This document shows, in pieces, positions 41,471 to 42,972 of a stretch of DNA of 42,972 nucleotides (within the stretch, counting starts at the first letter, position 1; the number at the start of each line of letters is the position of its first letter). Origin of the DNA: Companilactobacillus suantsaicola (GTDB taxonomy: Bacteria; Bacillota; Bacilli; Lactobacillales; Lactobacillaceae); contig NZ_RKLY01000023.1 of assembly GCF_004745525.1 (NCBI RefSeq), forward strand, positions 1 through 42,972, read 5' to 3'. The translations under genes were made by a program, and so were the position numbers. The notes under the pieces are model-generated. The model had not been told where the DNA came from. It searched no databases and saw only the letters and a list, made by a program, of their open reading frames with translations.

Positions 41471-42025
41471 TTTGACAATTTCAGCACCAAGACAATTTTT
41501 GAAGTGCTCCAAAGCCCATTTGTGACTGGCTTGATTAAATGAAGCTACGCCAGCTTCATGAATTACCAGTTTATAGTTCAAATTGTACGCATCAACAGCG
41601 GTATGCAAAACGCAAATATCCGTACAGACACCGACTAAGTGTAACGTATCGATTTTTCTTTCTCGAAGACGCAAGTCTAAATCAGTCCCGGCAAAAGCGC
41701 TATAACGGGTCTTATCGAACAGTTTCACCTGTTCATTGTCGTCGTGACTATCGAACCAGTCTTTGACACCGCCAAATAGTTCACGACCCCAAGTTCCTCG
41801 AACGTTATGGGTCGGGAAAAGTTTGGTTTCAGGATGATACTTGTCACCGGCTTTGTGAACATCAGTTGGGAACCAAACCCAATCGCCGTTTTGATACATA
41901 TCCTCAGCTAAATTAAAAATCCTCGATTCAATCTTTTGACCCGGTGCTCCACAAGTTAAAGCACCATTATCTGCTACAAAATCGTTCGTGTAATCAATAA
42001 CCAATAAAGCTTGATGTGAAGGCAT
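41468..42025 (-). CDS. pncA: Nicotinamidase / isochorismatase-family hydrolase
   Basis: A 185-aa cysteine hydrolase. The catalytic triad is visible: Asp 11 (LLVIDYTNDF), Lys 105 (FDKTRYSAF) and Cys 138 (VGVCTDICVLHT). The metal site is TDVHKAGDKYH. It deamidates nicotinamide to nicotinate for NAD salvage. Length and motifs fit PncA rather than isochorismatase. Its stop overlaps the terminator shared with kup. Confidence 0.93.
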   Translation of the reverse strand: MPSHQALLVIDYTNDFVADNGALTCGAPGQKIESRIFNLAEDMYQNGDWVWFPTDVHKAGDKYHPETKLFPTHNVRGTWGRELFGGVKDWFDSHDDNEQVKLFDKTRYSAFAGTDLDLRLRERKIDTLHLVGVCTDICVLHTAVDAYNLNYKLVIHEAGVASFNQASHKWALEHFKNCLGAEIVK

Positions 42026-42172
42026 TTTTTAATCCTACTTTCTGCTGCATATTTGTTATACATCGATTATTCAAAATCTGGTCTGGTAAGTCAATTTATT
42101 CGCTTACTTTGGAACTTTCACATTTATTTTTCTGCTAATATGAAAGCGTATAACACTAAGGGAGGCTTCATA

Positions 42173-42247
42173 ATGAGTGATCGAAATAAAAAATATAATA
42201 TTGGTACCAATTCAATTCTGAGCGTGAAAGGTGTTTCGATTGATTAG
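42173..42247 (+). CDS. 24-aa peptide with a strong ribosome-binding site
   Basis: AAGGGAGG lies seven bases before ATG 42173. The frame codes for MSDRNKKYNIGTNSIL followed by SVKGVSID and stops at TAG 42247. It starts basic and has no membrane segment or leader-peptide processing site. No family recognised. The upstream 145 bp are A/T-rich and could hold its own promoter. Unlike most tiny frames, it has a clean start signal, so it is likely translated. A regulatory leader for the next gene or a free peptide are both possible. Confidence 0.5.
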   Translation: MSDRNKKYNIGTNSILSVKGVSID

Positions 42248-42324
42248 TTTTAGAAGTAAATCTTTTCAAACACCAAGCAGTGGTTTTTATTTTCTCCTTC
42301 ATCCCAAACAAACCTAAAAAAATC

Positions 42325-42333
42325 TGCTATAAT
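42325..42333 (+). promoter_or_regulatory. Extended -10 promoter of the last gene
   Basis: TGCTATAAT is an extended -10 box 25 bp before the ATG at 42358. No good -35 is visible. Confidence 0.55.
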
Positions 42334-42357
42334 TTCCCTAATCCTAGGAGGTTAAAC

Positions 42358-42855
42358 ATGCAAAAAAGATATCGAGAATCACTTCCAAAAATCCCACTAA
42401 TAATCTCAATCGTTGGCGTGATAATTTTTGCTGCCCTGTTTTCCTTCCTCACTTTGAGAACGCCAACCCCGTCAACGACACCCACGTATCCCAAAATCAA
42501 AAAAGAACTCACTCAACAATTCAACAGCAACGGCAAAGTCGCTACGGTCAAAGAGGATCGCAACATTAACGACAAAACCAGCAAGAAATCACATACTGTG
42601 ATCATAGTAGTATTAACTGACAAACAGACTCAAAAATATATCAAAACTACTTATGAAGCTGTTCAAAATGACAACGCCACTACCGACCAAAAACTGTACA
42701 TCCGCTCGATTCAAAACATCATCCAGAAATCTGCTAAGAAACTCGACAATAATTACGATGTCATCCAATTTGTCTACAAGGACAACAAATCTTACATCCC
42801 TGTTGCTAGTTCCCAAAAGAACAAAAATTTAATTCCACTCGTGAAGACAAAATAA
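42358..42855 (+). CDS. Anchored extracytoplasmic hypothetical protein
   Basis: A 165-aa protein from ATG 42358, six bases after TAGGAGG. A basic start (QKRYRESLPK) and one membrane span (IPLIISIVGVIIFAALFSFL, about 11-30) are followed by a Thr/Pro linker (TPTPSTTPTYPK) and a soluble Lys/Asn/Gln-rich domain with no cysteines. This is a typical N-anchored extracellular layout. No family recognised. The domain alternates strands and helices (HTVIIVVLTDKQTQKYI). Confidence 0.7.
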   Translation: MQKRYRESLPKIPLIISIVGVIIFAALFSFLTLRTPTPSTTPTYPKIKKELTQQFNSNGKVATVKEDRNINDKTSKKSHTVIIVVLTDKQTQKYIKTTYEAVQNDNATTDQKLYIRSIQNIIQKSAKKLDNNYDVIQFVYKDNKSYIPVASSQKNKNLIPLVKTK

Positions 42856-42885
42856 AGAGTTTGGGACAAAAGTCCTAGATGACAA

Positions 42886-42930
42886 AAATAAGGTCCAGAA
42901 ATCCTAATGATTTCTGGACCTTATTTCTAT
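42886..42930 (+). terminator. Intrinsic terminator after the last gene
   Basis: AAATAAGGTCCAGAAATC pairs perfectly with GATTTCTGGACCTTATTT around CTAAT. Between the stop and this stem lies AGAGTTTGGGACAAAAGTCC (42856-42875), which starts like the family-A repeats. Confidence 0.93.
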
Positions 42931-42972
42931 ATACTAGTAAAGAAACGTCTTCAGTCGTTTCACCGCCAAGTA

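Noticed and set aside
1-42972. CRISPR array, tRNA or rRNA
   Set aside because: No regularly spaced direct repeats, cloverleaf-like genes or rRNA sequence were seen by eye.

Overview
The window is a stretch of low-GC (roughly mid-30s percent by eye) chromosome from a Lactobacillaceae-type Firmicute. Strong GGAGG ribosome-binding sites, the rsmG-parA-parB-DUF951-ychF-DUF1129 order, aminopeptidase C, ECF-transporter parts, a Kup potassium transporter and a heme/quinone-dependent cytochrome bd chain without any visible heme synthesis all fit. A Companilactobacillus-like genome is my best guess, but that is inference. The rsmG-parAB block usually lies near oriC. No rRNA, tRNA, CRISPR array, prophage or full insertion sequence is visible.

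Layout. 0.1-3 kb: a redox/stress unit (ArsR-rhodanese regulator, FrnE-like DsbA protein, 42-aa two-cysteine peptide), an antitoxin remnant and three small ORFs. 3-7.8 kb: the leftward rsmG-parA-parB-DUF951-ychF-DUF1129 run. 7.9-19.9 kb: mixed single genes: ElaA acetyltransferase, CopY-like repressor, two MerR regulators, an EAL protein with a damaged start codon, PepC, a GatD-like amidotransferase, a frameshifted acetyltransferase, an ECF S component, ProC, DUF975, PdxK, a membrane protein with a Q/N-rich tail, and an XRE regulator broken by a stop. 20-29.3 kb: the respiratory block cydABCD, a polyprenyl synthase and MenA; NDH-2 at 35.7 kb would complete NADH to quinone to O2. 29.2-37.9 kb: AckA, a coiled-coil protein, a GT2 glycosyltransferase, TetR plus a CPA2 antiporter, NDH-2, DUF1003. 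38-42.9 kb: Amt, Kup, PncA, a 24-aa peptide and a secreted or anchored hypothetical protein.

The most unusual content is not protein coding. Two families of hairpin-forming repeats recur. Family A (about 150 bp, four copies) starts exactly at, or within 1-3 nt of, the stop codon of four unrelated genes, always in the same orientation to the gene, and is followed by an intrinsic terminator, so it lies in the 3' UTR. Family B is a 630-690 bp composite with imperfect terminal inverted repeats and a central terminator-like hairpin (two full copies, one 88-bp deletion derivative, one fragment). In both families the stem arms differ from copy to copy but stay self-complementary, around a conserved 7-nt apical loop (mostly AAAGTAC). 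One A copy carries mismatched arms taken from two other copies. Separately, the palindrome CGTTATAACG and its inside-out form ATAACGSCGTTAT occur far more often than base composition predicts, in genes as well as between them.

Several genes show recent decay: ATG to ACG at the EAL start, a 7-A run frameshift in a GNAT gene, TGG to TGA in an XRE gene, and a frameshifted HigA-like antitoxin.
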